64,000 bases of DNA from Stenotrophomonas rhizophila (GTDB lineage Bacteria > Pseudomonadota > Gammaproteobacteria > Xanthomonadales > Xanthomonadaceae). This document shows, piece after piece, positions 17,505 to 25,632 of this stretch; positions within the stretch are counted from its first letter, which is position 1, and every line of letters begins with the position of its first letter. The translations under genes were made by a program, and so were the position numbers. The stretch is taken from NCBI RefSeq assembly GCF_001704155.1, contig NZ_CP016294.1:679501-743500 (forward strand). The letters are read 5' to 3'. The notes below the pieces were generated by a model. That model made no database searches. It was not told the origin of the DNA and saw only the letters and a list, made by a program, of their open reading frames with translations.

Positions 17505-19520
17505 GTGACAGATCAACTTCCTAGTTCCAACGCTCATTCAATCCGGGATGTACTCGGTACGATTCTGCAAACGTACCAGCTAGCGCGTACCCAACTTCCC
17601 TTTGGTGGCGAAAACCAGGTCTCTGAGCTGTTCCGCGTTCTCAGGGAATTGGTGGAAGCTAGCCCACCTGTGGCCTCCCATGAGCACCTGAAGGTCGTTG
17701 CAAGTTATGGGAAAGGAAACTGGGCGACTATTCCCTGGCTTTCGGTCCTTGACCGTCGTGAAACCAGTAGTACCCAGAGAGGTGTCTACGTGGTTTACCT
17801 GTTCAGCGAGGCCGGTGACGGCGTCTACCTTACGCTGGCGCAGGGCGTTACTGAGTTCGACACCCTTCATCGGAAGGAGGCCGTTCGCAGGCTAAACCAG
17901 CGTGCGGATGAGGCGAGAGGCCGAATATTGCATCTGTCTGATGTGGGGTTCGACTTCTCCGCAGGTATTGACCTTCGTTCTAAGCACGCTAAGGCACGAA
18001 TGTACGAGGCTTCCACGATTGCCTCAAAGTACTACCGCTTAGGCGGAATTCCTTCTGATTCTGAGCTCATCGCCGACCTTGGCGAGGTGCTTCACGCTTA
18101 CGATGTGCTGGTTTCATCTCAGGCCAAACGGGAAGCAGAGCCTTCAGAGAAGCTCGCCCTCTTAGGTACTTGGAACTCCATACGTCACGAAGTGGATCGA
18201 GTGAGGCGCGCCATCGAATCAGACGGCGCGTGGGCGAGTGGATGGACCTTCAGGCTTCGGGACGAGGTTCGCGACGAGCTGTCGAAGGGATTCACCCTCT
18301 ACATCAATGGAGGGGATCGGCAGGTGGTCGCCCGAGCGCGGGTTGTTGAGCTTCTCTGCTCCCCAACGTCTAACGGTATGGCGAATCCGTGGTCCGAGCT
18401 CGACGGAAGCGGCGAGGGTTCTAGTAGATTCAATGACAGCGTGAACGGGGGATACAAGACATGGTTCAAGCTCGATGCAATCGAGCTGATAGAGCCCTTC
18501 AGTGCAGACTCACTCCGCCTAGTCGAGGGTCTATCCACCCCCAAGAGCTTGATAAACCAAAATGCTTTTGGGTATGTCTTCGAGCGAGTGGTCACGCCTT
18601 GGGAGGTCGATGACAGTGGCCAGTTCGCTGGTGGACAGAACAGCACGCCGGAGCCAGAGCTAGATCTGGATCTGCCTTGGCTAGCAGCCGAGACCCTCCT
18701 GCCTGATAACGTGCTCAACGGGATGATTGATACCCTCCGTGGAAGTCAGCCGCAGCTGATACTCGCCGGGCCGCCAGGGACCAGCAAGACATGGGTAGCA
18801 CAGCGCCTCGCCGCCTATCTGACGAGAGGGCGAAAGTCTGCCGTCCGTGTTGTTCAGTTCCACCCGAGCTATACCTATGAGGCCTTCATCGAAGGGCTTA
18901 GACCGGTGTCGGGTCGCTCGGGTGTTTCGTTTGAGGTGACACCGGGCGTCGTCCTGCAAGTTGTCCACGACATGCGTGTATCAGGTCATCTGAATGATCC
19001 GAACTACCCATACGTGATCATCATGGATGAAGCCAACCGGGCGAACCTTCCTCGGGTAATGGGCGAGCTGCTCTATCTGATGGAGTACCGAGATCAAGGA
19101 ATCAGCCTGCAGCTTTCAAAGGACTTCAAGCTTCCCTCAAATCTGATCTTAATCGCAACAATGAACACTGCGGACCGCAGCGTGCGCTCGATTGACGCCG
19201 CGATGCGCCGCCGTTTCGATATTTTCGAACTTGGTCCAGACACCGATGTCCTGAAGCAGTACCTGGAAGCGAACAACGTCGAGCGCGCCCAAGACCTGCT
19301 GGACGGGCTTTCCCGTCTGAATGAGCACCTTGGCAATCACTTGGATAGGCATCATACGATTGGGCATTCCTTCTTCATGCGGCCCGATATGTCGCCCGTC
19401 GTCCTTCAGGAGGTGTGGAAACGAAAGCTGTTGCCTCTCATCGAGGAGTATTACTACGACCAGCCAGATGGGATGGATCCATTGAGCGTGGACCAGCTTT
19501 GGCCCAACTATGTTGAATGA
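17505..19520 (+). CDS. mcrB: McrB-like AAA+ GTPase of type IV restriction system
   Basis: A 671-residue protein if the GTG at 17505 is used (AGGAAC 5-10 nt upstream); an in-frame ATG at 17421 would add 28 residues. The N-terminal ~200 residues match the MrcB_N/DUF3578 DNA-recognition domain (SIRDVLGTILQTYQLARTQL, GNWATIPWLSVLDRRETSST, GVYVVYLFSEAGDGVYLTLA). The AAA+ part has Walker A GPPGTSKT, the McrB box FHPSYTYEAFIEGLRP, Walker B YVIIMDEANRANL, and the GTPase signature MNTADRS with RRRF. It powers translocation and recruits McrC to cut DNA with modified cytosines. The adjacent mcrC overlaps by 11 nt. Confidence 0.93.
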   Translation: MTDQLPSSNAHSIRDVLGTILQTYQLARTQLPFGGENQVSELFRVLRELVEASPPVASHEHLKVVASYGKGNWATIPWLSVLDRRETSSTQRGVYVVYLFSEAGDGVYLTLAQGVTEFDTLHRKEAVRRLNQRADEARGRILHLSDVGFDFSAGIDLRSKHAKARMYEASTIASKYYRLGGIPSDSELIADLGEVLHAYDVLVSSQAKREAEPSEKLALLGTWNSIRHEVDRVRRAIESDGAWASGWTFRLRDEVRDELSKGFTLYINGGDRQVVARARVVELLCSPTSNGMANPWSELDGSGEGSSRFNDSVNGGYKTWFKLDAIELIEPFSADSLRLVEGLSTPKSLINQNAFGYVFERVVTPWEVDDSGQFAGGQNSTPEPELDLDLPWLAAETLLPDNVLNGMIDTLRGSQPQLILAGPPGTSKTWVAQRLAAYLTRGRKSAVRVVQFHPSYTYEAFIEGLRPVSGRSGVSFEVTPGVVLQVVHDMRVSGHLNDPNYPYVIIMDEANRANLPRVMGELLYLMEYRDQGISLQLSKDFKLPSNLILIATMNTADRSVRSIDAAMRRRFDIFELGPDTDVLKQYLEANNVERAQDLLDGLSRLNEHLGNHLDRHHTIGHSFFMRPDMSPVVLQEVWKRKLLPLIEEYYYDQPDGMDPLSVDQLWPNYVE

Positions 19521-20736
19521 GCTGATCTTTGAAGAGAACCGCGAAGCTGTTGTTCGCTTGTCTGTGAGACAGCTCAGTGCGCTGGAAGAAGTAGGTAGAA
19601 GAATGGCAGGCCGCGCCGACTGGTGGGGCTCGGAACGCAATGCAAAGCAGACGGGGGCTGTAGGGGATGCTGCATCGGTCATCGGAATCAGGCGCCGGTT
19701 GGATGGCGGACAATCTGTAGTCTTCCGGAACGTTGCGGGGTCGCTGCGCATCGGAGATCTAAAGCTGCAGATCAGGCCCAAGATTCCGTTGGCTCATTTC
19801 TTCTACTTGATGAGCAGGTCTGATGTCGCGCCAAGGGTCGATAGCGCATCGATTGACATTGATAGCTCGCACGAACTTCAGGAACTGATCATCGCTTGGC
19901 TGGTTGATGAGGCTGAGCGTGTCATTCGACTCGGCCTCCATCGGGATTACAGCGATTACGCCGAGGAGTTAGCAGAGGTACGCGGAAGCATTCATCCCAT
20001 TCCTACGGCGCTAGCGAATCTAAGCGGGCGCGCAGCCGTTTTTTGCGAATATTCTGACCTTGATGAGGACGCGGCGATCAATCGGTTGATCAAGGCCGCA
20101 TGTGGTGAGGCTGCATCAGACGCAAGAATTGGCTCGCTCGTCAGGCAGCGTGCCAGGCGCCTAGTTACAGTAATGGCGCAGGTAGGTCCGCTGCGACGTT
20201 CCGACAGCCGCTTTCAGCCGACACGCCTTCATTCCCGGTACTCGAGAGTGCTTCCGCTCGCGAAGCTCGTCCTGGCAGGCAAGGGTGCGTCCATCACTGC
20301 GGGCGATCTCGCCGGCAGAGGGTTTCTTATTCCCACACCAGGACTAATTGAAAGCGGGCTGCGCAACGTCATCGCCGGAGCTCTTGCCCCACGGGATGTG
20401 AGAAAGCGTGGCCTCAGGCTGGTTGAAGGGGGCATCAGCCTTAACCCAGATCTCCTGATTGAGGGAGGACAAGCTGTCGGTGACATCAAATACAGGCACT
20501 TTGGTGGCGATTGGGACCGCGCAAGTCTCAACCAGATCGTGACGTTTGCGACGGGTTTCGGTGCGAAGAGTGGGTTCATCGTAGGGTTCGGAAGAGGCCC
20601 CCATGCTCGGATGTCGGTACAAGCCAGGGTCGGCGATGTTGCCGTCCGAAAGTTCGCTTGGGATGCATCGAGTGACGCGCATCCAGAGCAAAGCGCCAAC
20701 TTGCTGGCTGAAGAAGTGAGAACTTGGCTAAAGTGA
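19510..20736 (+). CDS. mcrC: McrC-like nuclease of type IV restriction system
   Basis: A 408-residue McrC family protein. The N-terminal domain includes the typical GSLRIGDLKLQIRPKIPLAHFFYLM segment (residues 79-102) that contacts McrB. The C-terminal PD-(D/E)xK nuclease is visible as SLNPDLLIEGGQAVGDIKYR, with the D and the D-x-K residues in place, after an upstream EGGISL strand. A QIVTFATGFGAKSGFIVGFG segment closes the nuclease core. The start overlaps the McrB stop by 11 nt. With McrB it should cleave foreign DNA carrying modified bases; the exact modification cannot be read from sequence. Confidence 0.92.
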   Translation: MLNELIFEENREAVVRLSVRQLSALEEVGRRMAGRADWWGSERNAKQTGAVGDAASVIGIRRRLDGGQSVVFRNVAGSLRIGDLKLQIRPKIPLAHFFYLMSRSDVAPRVDSASIDIDSSHELQELIIAWLVDEAERVIRLGLHRDYSDYAEELAEVRGSIHPIPTALANLSGRAAVFCEYSDLDEDAAINRLIKAACGEAASDARIGSLVRQRARRLVTVMAQVGPLRRSDSRFQPTRLHSRYSRVLPLAKLVLAGKGASITAGDLAGRGFLIPTPGLIESGLRNVIAGALAPRDVRKRGLRLVEGGISLNPDLLIEGGQAVGDIKYRHFGGDWDRASLNQIVTFATGFGAKSGFIVGFGRGPHARMSVQARVGDVAVRKFAWDASSDAHPEQSANLLAEEVRTWLK

Positions 20737-20818
20737 GCCTGCGTCACCTTCAAGGGCCAAGTCCGCGAGATGGCTACGTGGACGAAACCGCTCTCGCGAC
20801 CGCTTCTCTTAAGGAAAG

Positions 20819-21010
20819 CTATGACCAGAACGTATCCACCCTGCAGAGGTCGTAGTCCACGCCATACGTGAGCGCCGCTTCCTTCGGGGAAAGATCCGCG
20901 TACCTACCAATCTCATCGGCGCACATCCCCGCCTCCGCATAGTCGATGGCGAAGAAGCCCAGCATCGCCGCATCAAATTCCCGCAGCCAGTCAGCATCTA
21001 TACGATTCAT
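20819..21010 (-). CDS. Small orphan protein, paralogue of the one at 37701-37916
   Basis: A 63-residue acidic protein: MNRIDADWLREFDAAMLGFF, AIDYAEAGM, LSPKEAALTYGVDYDL, W. It aligns along most of its length with the 71-residue protein at 37701-37916 (MNKIDLDWLEEFDQAMLGLY, AINHSDAGM, LEPREAALAFGNDYDLDRMN, LW). The shared start fixes the ATG at 21010. No family is recognised. The two copies flank the T4SS effector-immunity locus on both sides and in the same orientation. Confidence 0.68.
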   Translation of the reverse strand: MNRIDADWLREFDAAMLGFFAIDYAEAGMCADEIGRYADLSPKEAALTYGVDYDLCRVDTFWS

Positions 21011-21197
21011 TTTTTCTACTGCTCTTTCAACGATTTCCCTAGAATGCGTGCACCCCATCCCAGATCTTGAGACCGTAGCGAGCCATTTGCGGCAAGCATT
21101 AGGCAGCGCCTACCAAACCGCTGAGATCAACAGCTACAAGCGATTTCCCATCCGTTGACGACTCCATCAGAGTGGTCTCCGGAGCGTAGAAACTCCT

Positions 21198-21350
21198 CTA
21201 GCTGGAAAATGTTGGACGTCCCATGTCGGGAGGGTGGCTAATACAACACCTCCTGAGGAAATACGCCCGCCGGATCCAGCTAGACGGTTTCTAACCTCCC
21301 GACCCCCTCGCCATCCCGGCGAGGGGCGATCCTTACAGGAGGTCCAACAT
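21198..21350 (+). promoter_or_regulatory. Structured leader of the SymE-like gene that can mask its ribosome-binding site
   Basis: ATGTTGGACGTCC (21209-21221) is complementary in 12 of 13 positions to GGAGGTCCAACAT (21338-21350), which contains the ribosome-binding site and most of the start codon. Nested inside are TCGGGAGG (21226-21233) with CCTCCCGA (21295-21302), and a perfect 9-bp hairpin CCCCTCGCC/GGCGAGGGG (21304-21326). CTAGCTGGA (21198-21206) can also pair with TCCAGCTAG (21275-21283), a competing fold. It may be a riboregulator or an antisense RNA target. Confidence 0.6.
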
Positions 21351-21702
21351 GCAAACGCACTGGGACGACACGTCCTTCGATGAACTGCCCTCACGCCGGC
21401 GCGCTCGCCAGGCGCATCTGGCCGGCACCGCTAAGCCTGCACCGTGCTCACCGCCCCCGGAATTCCAGGAGGAGCTGAAGGTTCCCTACCTGAAGATCCG
21501 CGGCCGCTGGCTGCGGCAGATGGGCTTCAACGTGGGCCGCAAGCTGCAGATCGAGGCCTGCGCAGGGGTGATCACCATCAAGCTGCTGGGGCCACCGGCG
21601 GTGGAAGATCCACGGGTGCCCCGTTTCGTGGAGCGCACGATCTACCACGGTGAGATCAATTCCGAGTCGGGGCAGTTCCTCCCCGAGGATGTCATCCAAT
21701 GA
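21349..21702 (+). CDS. SymE-family toxin-like protein
   Basis: A 117-residue protein. The C-terminal half carries the SymE-like core VPYLKIRGRWLRQMGFNVGR, then KLQIEACAGVITIKLL, an AbrB-like swapped-hairpin fold. SymE of E. coli is an SOS-induced type I toxin controlled by an antisense RNA. The N-terminal 40 residues are arginine/proline rich and variable. A strong AGGAGG lies 6 nt before ATG 21349 and can be masked by the leader RNA. It overlaps the following ribbon-helix-helix-like gene by 4 nt (ATGA). The toxin role is inferred from family. Confidence 0.75.
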   Translation: MQTHWDDTSFDELPSRRRARQAHLAGTAKPAPCSPPPEFQEELKVPYLKIRGRWLRQMGFNVGRKLQIEACAGVITIKLLGPPAVEDPRVPRFVERTIYHGEINSESGQFLPEDVIQ

Positions 21703-21923
21703 AGAAGCAGGTGTACATGAGGGTGAAGGTCGACCCCGATCTACGCCGCGCCTTTCAGCTCTCGGCGTGGCGTAGCGAGCGTTCGCCTACAAACGTGCTG
21801 CGGTCGTTGATCCAGGACTGCGTGAACCTGGATCGGAGCGCCCAAGGCGTTGATCTCTACGTTTGGGGGGATTCGTTCCCGGTGGGGAGTGAAGTACCGA
21901 AGGGGCAGGGCAGGCCCCGCTGA
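21699..21923 (+). CDS. Small ribbon-helix-helix-like protein coupled to SymE homologue
   Basis: A 74-residue basic protein. The first 45 residues read like a ribbon-helix-helix fold: a strand KKQVYMRVKVD, then DLRRAFQLSAWRSERSPTNV and LRSLIQDCVN as two helices. The rest is a short tail. Its ATG overlaps the SymE stop. It could act as an antitoxin or repressor of the pair, which would be unusual because SymE systems normally use an antisense RNA. No family name assigned. Confidence 0.6.
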   Translation: MKKQVYMRVKVDPDLRRAFQLSAWRSERSPTNVLRSLIQDCVNLDRSAQGVDLYVWGDSFPVGSEVPKGQGRPR

Positions 21924-22009
21924 GGGCGTGCCGGGCCGGCCTGCGCCACCGGCCCTGATCGGTAATTCCGCGAAGCCATGTGCACGTGGCTTCCGGAGGG
22001 ATGTTCGCC

Positions 22010-23323
22010 TCACCCCATTCGCATGCTGCGGGCTTCCAGCTCCTGCTGGTTCTGCTGCGTGCGCTGTTCGGTCTGCATGGCCAGCGCCTGCCGTTCCAGG
22101 CCTGCTTCATCCAGCCGCTGCAGCGATTGTTCCACCGGCGTCTGCACGGCCATTTCAGTGGCCATGGCAGCGCGCTGCTGTGCCGGGTCATGCAGGTTGC
22201 CCTGCACCACGAACACGTTGCGGCCGGCCGCACCCTCTGCGGTGGCTTGGCTCAGTACCACGTGGTCAGCCCGGTCCAGCTTGTTCTCCACGGCCAGCGC
22301 GGTGAGGCTGGCGGTCAGCCGTTCGCTGGTTTCATCGAAGCTGCGCCCGTGTTTGGCGTCCAGCGCGGCCACGTGTTCGCGTATCTGCTGGTAGAGCGGA
22401 TAATGCGCGTCGCCGGGGCGCAGTGCCGCCAGCCGGGTGTTCGGGTCCTGGCCGGGCAGGTCGTTGAGCACCACCTTCGGGGTCTCGATGCGCTGCCGGT
22501 ACGGGTCGTCAGGGTGGAAGTGGGTTGCTTTCTCCTCGCGCTCCAGCCGGACATCGCGGGTGTCGTTCAGCCCTTCCAGTACGCGTGGGTTTCGCTCCTG
22601 CATGGGGAAGCCGCTTTCGGTGTGGTGCGACCAAGTGCCGGCCTTCGGGTCATACTCGTGGTACGAGCTGCGTATGCCGATGACGTTGGGGTTGCTGGTG
22701 GGCAGCGACTGGTCGGCCATGCTCAGCTCATACACGCCCAGCTTGGCCACGTAGGCGGTGGCCTGGCCCCACGGCATGGCGTCGTAGGCATGGCCGGCGG
22801 TGTTCCACGCCCGCGCGGTGCCCCGGTAATCGTTGTTGAGCATCTCCTTCCAGACGTTCTCGGCAGCGTCTTCGCTCAGGTTCTTGCGGGTGGCTTCCAG
22901 CAGGATGCGCGGGGTCCAGCAGTTCGGGTCCAACCCGTGCTGGACGAATGCTTTGTCATGGGCAACCTGCACGTCGCGGCCGGGCAGGTTGAGCGCCAGG
23001 TCTGGCCTGCGTGCGCCCATCCAGTACTCGCGGCGCTCAAGGTCCCGGTCGAGCAGGGTCTGGCCGAAGTCCTCCCACTGGCGCTCTGTCAGCGTGCGGT
23101 TCTGCAGCCTGGGGTTGCGGTCGTGCTGGTCGCTGGCTTGGAGCTGGGCATAGGCGTTGGCGACCTGGCCGGGCAGGTTGTCGTTGCGCACCACGCCCAG
23201 TGCCAGCAGGCCATAGCCGTCGGAGCCTTCCTTCTGTGCCAGGTAGTTCCAGTACAGCTCCCGATTCCCCTTGGAGGCGTACTGCTGCAGGATTTCGATG
23301 TCCTTCTGATTCAAGCCGCTCAT
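22010..23323 (-). CDS. T4SS antibacterial effector 1 with XVIPCD signal
   Basis: A 437-residue protein. The N-terminal ~290 residues are of unknown toxicity (MSGLNQKDIEILQQYASKGN, ALGVVRNDNLPGQVANAYAQ, HGLDPNCWTPRILLEAT). The C-terminal ~120 residues form the XVIPCD T4SS signal: YPLYQQIREHVAALDAKHGR, SFDETSERLTASLTALA, RADHVVLSQ, NVFVVQGNL, MAVQTPVEQSLQRLDEAG and a glutamine-rich tail. The ribosome-binding site AGGAGGA precedes ATG 23323. It follows a lipoprotein gene (23351-24217) with a 27-bp gap. Since that partner is an envelope lipoprotein, the toxin likely acts in the periplasm. It is a paralogue of 26454-27773. Confidence 0.85.
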   Translation of the reverse strand: MSGLNQKDIEILQQYASKGNRELYWNYLAQKEGSDGYGLLALGVVRNDNLPGQVANAYAQLQASDQHDRNPRLQNRTLTERQWEDFGQTLLDRDLERREYWMGARRPDLALNLPGRDVQVAHDKAFVQHGLDPNCWTPRILLEATRKNLSEDAAENVWKEMLNNDYRGTARAWNTAGHAYDAMPWGQATAYVAKLGVYELSMADQSLPTSNPNVIGIRSSYHEYDPKAGTWSHHTESGFPMQERNPRVLEGLNDTRDVRLEREEKATHFHPDDPYRQRIETPKVVLNDLPGQDPNTRLAALRPGDAHYPLYQQIREHVAALDAKHGRSFDETSERLTASLTALAVENKLDRADHVVLSQATAEGAAGRNVFVVQGNLHDPAQQRAAMATEMAVQTPVEQSLQRLDEAGLERQALAMQTEQRTQQNQQELEARSMRMG

Positions 23324-23350
23324 GTGTTGTTCCTCCTGAACATTCCTGGG

Positions 23351-24217
23351 TTACCGGACCTTGTACTTGGCCAGTGCCGCGCGGGTAGCTTCTTCCATGG
23401 CCTTCCAGTCCTTCAGCAGCACGCGTGGGTAAAACAGGGTTACGCCCAGGTTGTCGTTGGAGTCCACGAAGTAGTGGGTGCAGCTTGAAACCTTGACTGA
23501 CTCATCGGGCACCAGTCTGTCGCCTTGGATCGCCAAGCCCTCGTTCCCACCCTCAGGCTGATCGCACTTGATGAACGTGGCCAGCATCCCGTTGGCGGCG
23601 CGGGCGATGTACCACTCGTCTTCCTTGCGTGGATTGCGGGTAACGGGCTCCCCAAACTGCTTCTGGTAATCGTTGCCGAACTGCGCCATGCGCTCCTCGT
23701 CAATGGCGTACGGAATCAGGCCGAACCGCTCCGTACCCGCCTTGCGCAGATCCAGCCGGCGGCGCGGGTCGTTTCGGTTGACCGAGCCTGCTTCAGTGGT
23801 GGCTTCGGTGTTGCTCAGCCGGGGCAGCAGCTCTGATGCGGGGACCGCATCGAGGTAGTCGATTGAAGCGGTGACCGTGCGGTAGTGGTCTTCCATGCTG
23901 CGCGTGGGACGGTCGCCGGGAGCGGCTGCCTGCAGTCCGGGCCAGATGAAGCTCAACGCAATGCCGCCGCCCACCGATGGGCCAATCTGGTCATCGTAGA
24001 AGTTGGCCGGGAAGGCGTAGCGGTGCGGACCGAGCTGGGCCACTACCGGCGCGGTGGTGTAGGTGTAGCCATCCACCGTGCGGCTCTGGCTGGTGTCTTC
24101 AGACATGGCAGGTTCCTTGTTTCCCTTTTCCGTGGGTGGGGCCTTGGCACAGGCGCTGGCGCTCAGGGCGACGGCGAGTGCAACTGACAGGCACCGGCCG
24201 GATGACATCACGCTCAT
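23351..24217 (-). CDS. Putative T4SS immunity lipoprotein 1
   Basis: A 288-residue lipoprotein with lipobox SASAC near residue 22. The mature part includes YTTAPVVAQLGPHRYAFPAN, DPRRRLDLRKAGTERFGLIP, YAIDEERMAQF, EDEWYIARAANGMLATFIKC and VLLKDWKAMEEATRAALAKY. It lies directly upstream of effector 1 in the same operon, the usual order for Xanthomonadales T4SS immunity. ATG 24217 has GGAATGG just upstream; a second ATG 9 nt later is possible. The N-terminal 80 residues are identical to copy 2 (24511-25377), but the rest differs, as expected for changed specificity. Immunity is inferred. Confidence 0.8.
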   Translation of the reverse strand: MSVMSSGRCLSVALAVALSASACAKAPPTEKGNKEPAMSEDTSQSRTVDGYTYTTAPVVAQLGPHRYAFPANFYDDQIGPSVGGGIALSFIWPGLQAAAPGDRPTRSMEDHYRTVTASIDYLDAVPASELLPRLSNTEATTEAGSVNRNDPRRRLDLRKAGTERFGLIPYAIDEERMAQFGNDYQKQFGEPVTRNPRKEDEWYIARAANGMLATFIKCDQPEGGNEGLAIQGDRLVPDESVKVSSCTHYFVDSNDNLGVTLFYPRVLLKDWKAMEEATRAALAKYKVR

Positions 24218-24472
24218 GGGCCATTCCATTGCATTGGTTGGGGTCAACTATAGGGAATGCTCTGTCAACGGGACAGGAACGGGGTGCGCGCGTGGCTACA
24301 CGACCAGCGCTTTTTTGACGGTCGATCCGTTTGTGGTCTTTGGGGCCAAGCTAACCGTCCAGTGGCCCTTGGAGTCCTGATGGGTTTTCAGCAAGGGGTA
24401 CGTCTTGACCATGGTCACCAGCTTGGCGTGACCGTAGGTACCCGGTTTGAAGGTCGGTAGAGTGAGCCGAAT
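24003..24472. repeat. Recent direct duplication, copy 1 (partner 25163-25632)
   Basis: 470 bp that match 25163-25632 at a constant offset of 1160 bp, with one difference seen (24459 A versus 25619 T). It covers the 5' part of the lipoprotein gene, its promoter and the 3' end of the NYN gene. Confidence 0.9.
24243..24269 (-). promoter_or_regulatory. GTTGAC direct repeat upstream of immunity lipoprotein 1
   Basis: On the minus strand GTTGAC occurs twice with a 21-bp period (two helical turns) and CCCTATA between. The same arrangement is found at 25403-25429, 28686-28712 and 29690-29716, upstream of all four lipoprotein genes. Confidence 0.5.
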
Positions 24473-24484
24473 CAATCCGCTCAC
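24296..24484 (-). pseudogene. Chimeric ORF: effector start fused to C-terminus of NYN/OST-HTH protein
   Basis: A 62-codon reading frame starting GTG with the effector-type leader (AGGAGGA) and codons VSGLI, which match the start of the effectors (MSGLN / MSGLT). It then reads LTLPTFKPGTYGHAKLVTMV and on to KKALVV, the C-terminus of the NYN protein at 25456-26280. It arose with the 470-bp duplication. It may be translated, because the ribosome-binding site is intact, but only a partial OST-HTH-like domain remains. Confidence 0.8.
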
Positions 24485-24510
24485 GCGTTGTTCCTCCTGA
24501 ACATCCTGGG

Positions 24511-25377
24511 TCACTCAACCTTGTATGCGCTCAATACGCCGCGCGCGGCGGCTTCGATGGCCTTCCAATCCTTCAGGAACACCCGGGGATAGGAGAGGGT
24601 CACCGAAAGGTCGTTGACGGCATCCACGAAGTTATGGGTGCAGCCGGAGACCGGGACACTTTCGTCGATCTCAACCTGGTCGCCCTTCAGCGTGAGTGAG
24701 TCGCGCCCCTCCTGGAGCTTGTCGCACTTGATGAAGGTTGCCAGCTCGCCGCCCGGGGTGCGGGCGATGTACCAGTCGCTTTCCACGTTGGCGTTGCGCT
24801 TGGCCGGCATGCCGGTCTGCTTTTTGTACGCCTGGGCGAATTCGACCATCCGCGCTTCATCAATGGCATAGGGCGTCAGCCCGAACTGTTCGGCGCCGGG
24901 GGTGCGCATGTCCAGCCGGCGGCGCGGATCCTTGCGGTAGGCCGAGCCTTCCTCGCTGGTGGCGTCGGTGCTGGTCATGCGGCCCAGCAGCTCCGTGATC
25001 GGCACGCCGTCGATGTAGTCCACCGACATGGACATCGCGCGGTGGTGGTCGGCCATGGAGCGGGTGCCGCGCGTGCCAGGGGCGGCTGCCTTGAGCTCGG
25101 GCCACATCAGGGTCAGGCCAACGCCGCCGCCAATGGCCGGGCCGATCTGGTCATCGTAGAAATTGGCCGGGAAGGCGTAGCGGTGCGGACCGAGCTGGGC
25201 CACTACCGGCGCGGTGGTGTAGGTGTAGCCATCCACCGTGCGGCTCTGGCTGGTGTCTTCAGACATGGCAGGTTCCTTGTTTCCCTTTTCCGTGGGTGGG
25301 GCCTTGGCACAGGCGCTGGCGCTCAGGGCGACGGCGAGTGCAACTGACAGGCACCGGCCGGATGACATCACGCTCAT
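24511..25377 (-). CDS. Putative T4SS immunity lipoprotein 2
   Basis: A 288-residue lipoprotein, paralogue of immunity 1. Signal peptide and first ~80 residues are identical, after which they diverge (DHHRAMSMSVDYIDGVPITE, MRTPGAEQFGLTPYAIDEAR, ESDWYIARTPGGELATFIKC, VFLKDWKAIEAAARGVLSAY). It has no effector directly downstream, only the chimeric ORF at 24296-24484, so it looks like an orphan immunity gene kept to resist rivals, or one whose effector was lost. The stop overlaps the region before the chimeric ORF. Confidence 0.78.
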   Translation of the reverse strand: MSVMSSGRCLSVALAVALSASACAKAPPTEKGNKEPAMSEDTSQSRTVDGYTYTTAPVVAQLGPHRYAFPANFYDDQIGPAIGGGVGLTLMWPELKAAAPGTRGTRSMADHHRAMSMSVDYIDGVPITELLGRMTSTDATSEEGSAYRKDPRRRLDMRTPGAEQFGLTPYAIDEARMVEFAQAYKKQTGMPAKRNANVESDWYIARTPGGELATFIKCDKLQEGRDSLTLKGDQVEIDESVPVSGCTHNFVDAVNDLSVTLSYPRVFLKDWKAIEAAARGVLSAYKVE

Positions 25378-25632
25378 GGGCCATTCCATTGCATTGGTTG
25401 GGGTCAACTATAGGGAATGCTCTGTCAACGGGACAGGAACGGGGTGCGCGCGTGGCTACACGACCAGCGCTTTTTTGACGGTCGATCCGTTTGTGGTCTT
25501 TGGGGCCAAGCTAACCGTCCAGTGGCCCTTGGAGTCCTGATGGGTTTTCAGCAAGGGGTACGTCTTGACCATGGTCACCAGCTTGGCGTGACCGTAGGTA
25601 CCCGGTTTGAAGGTCGGTTGAGTGAGCCGAAT
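25163..25632. repeat. Recent direct duplication, copy 2 (partner 24003-24472)
   Basis: See the partner entry. This copy lies in the intact context: 3' end of the NYN gene, promoter with GTTGAC direct repeat (25403-25429), and 5' end of immunity lipoprotein 2. Confidence 0.9.
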
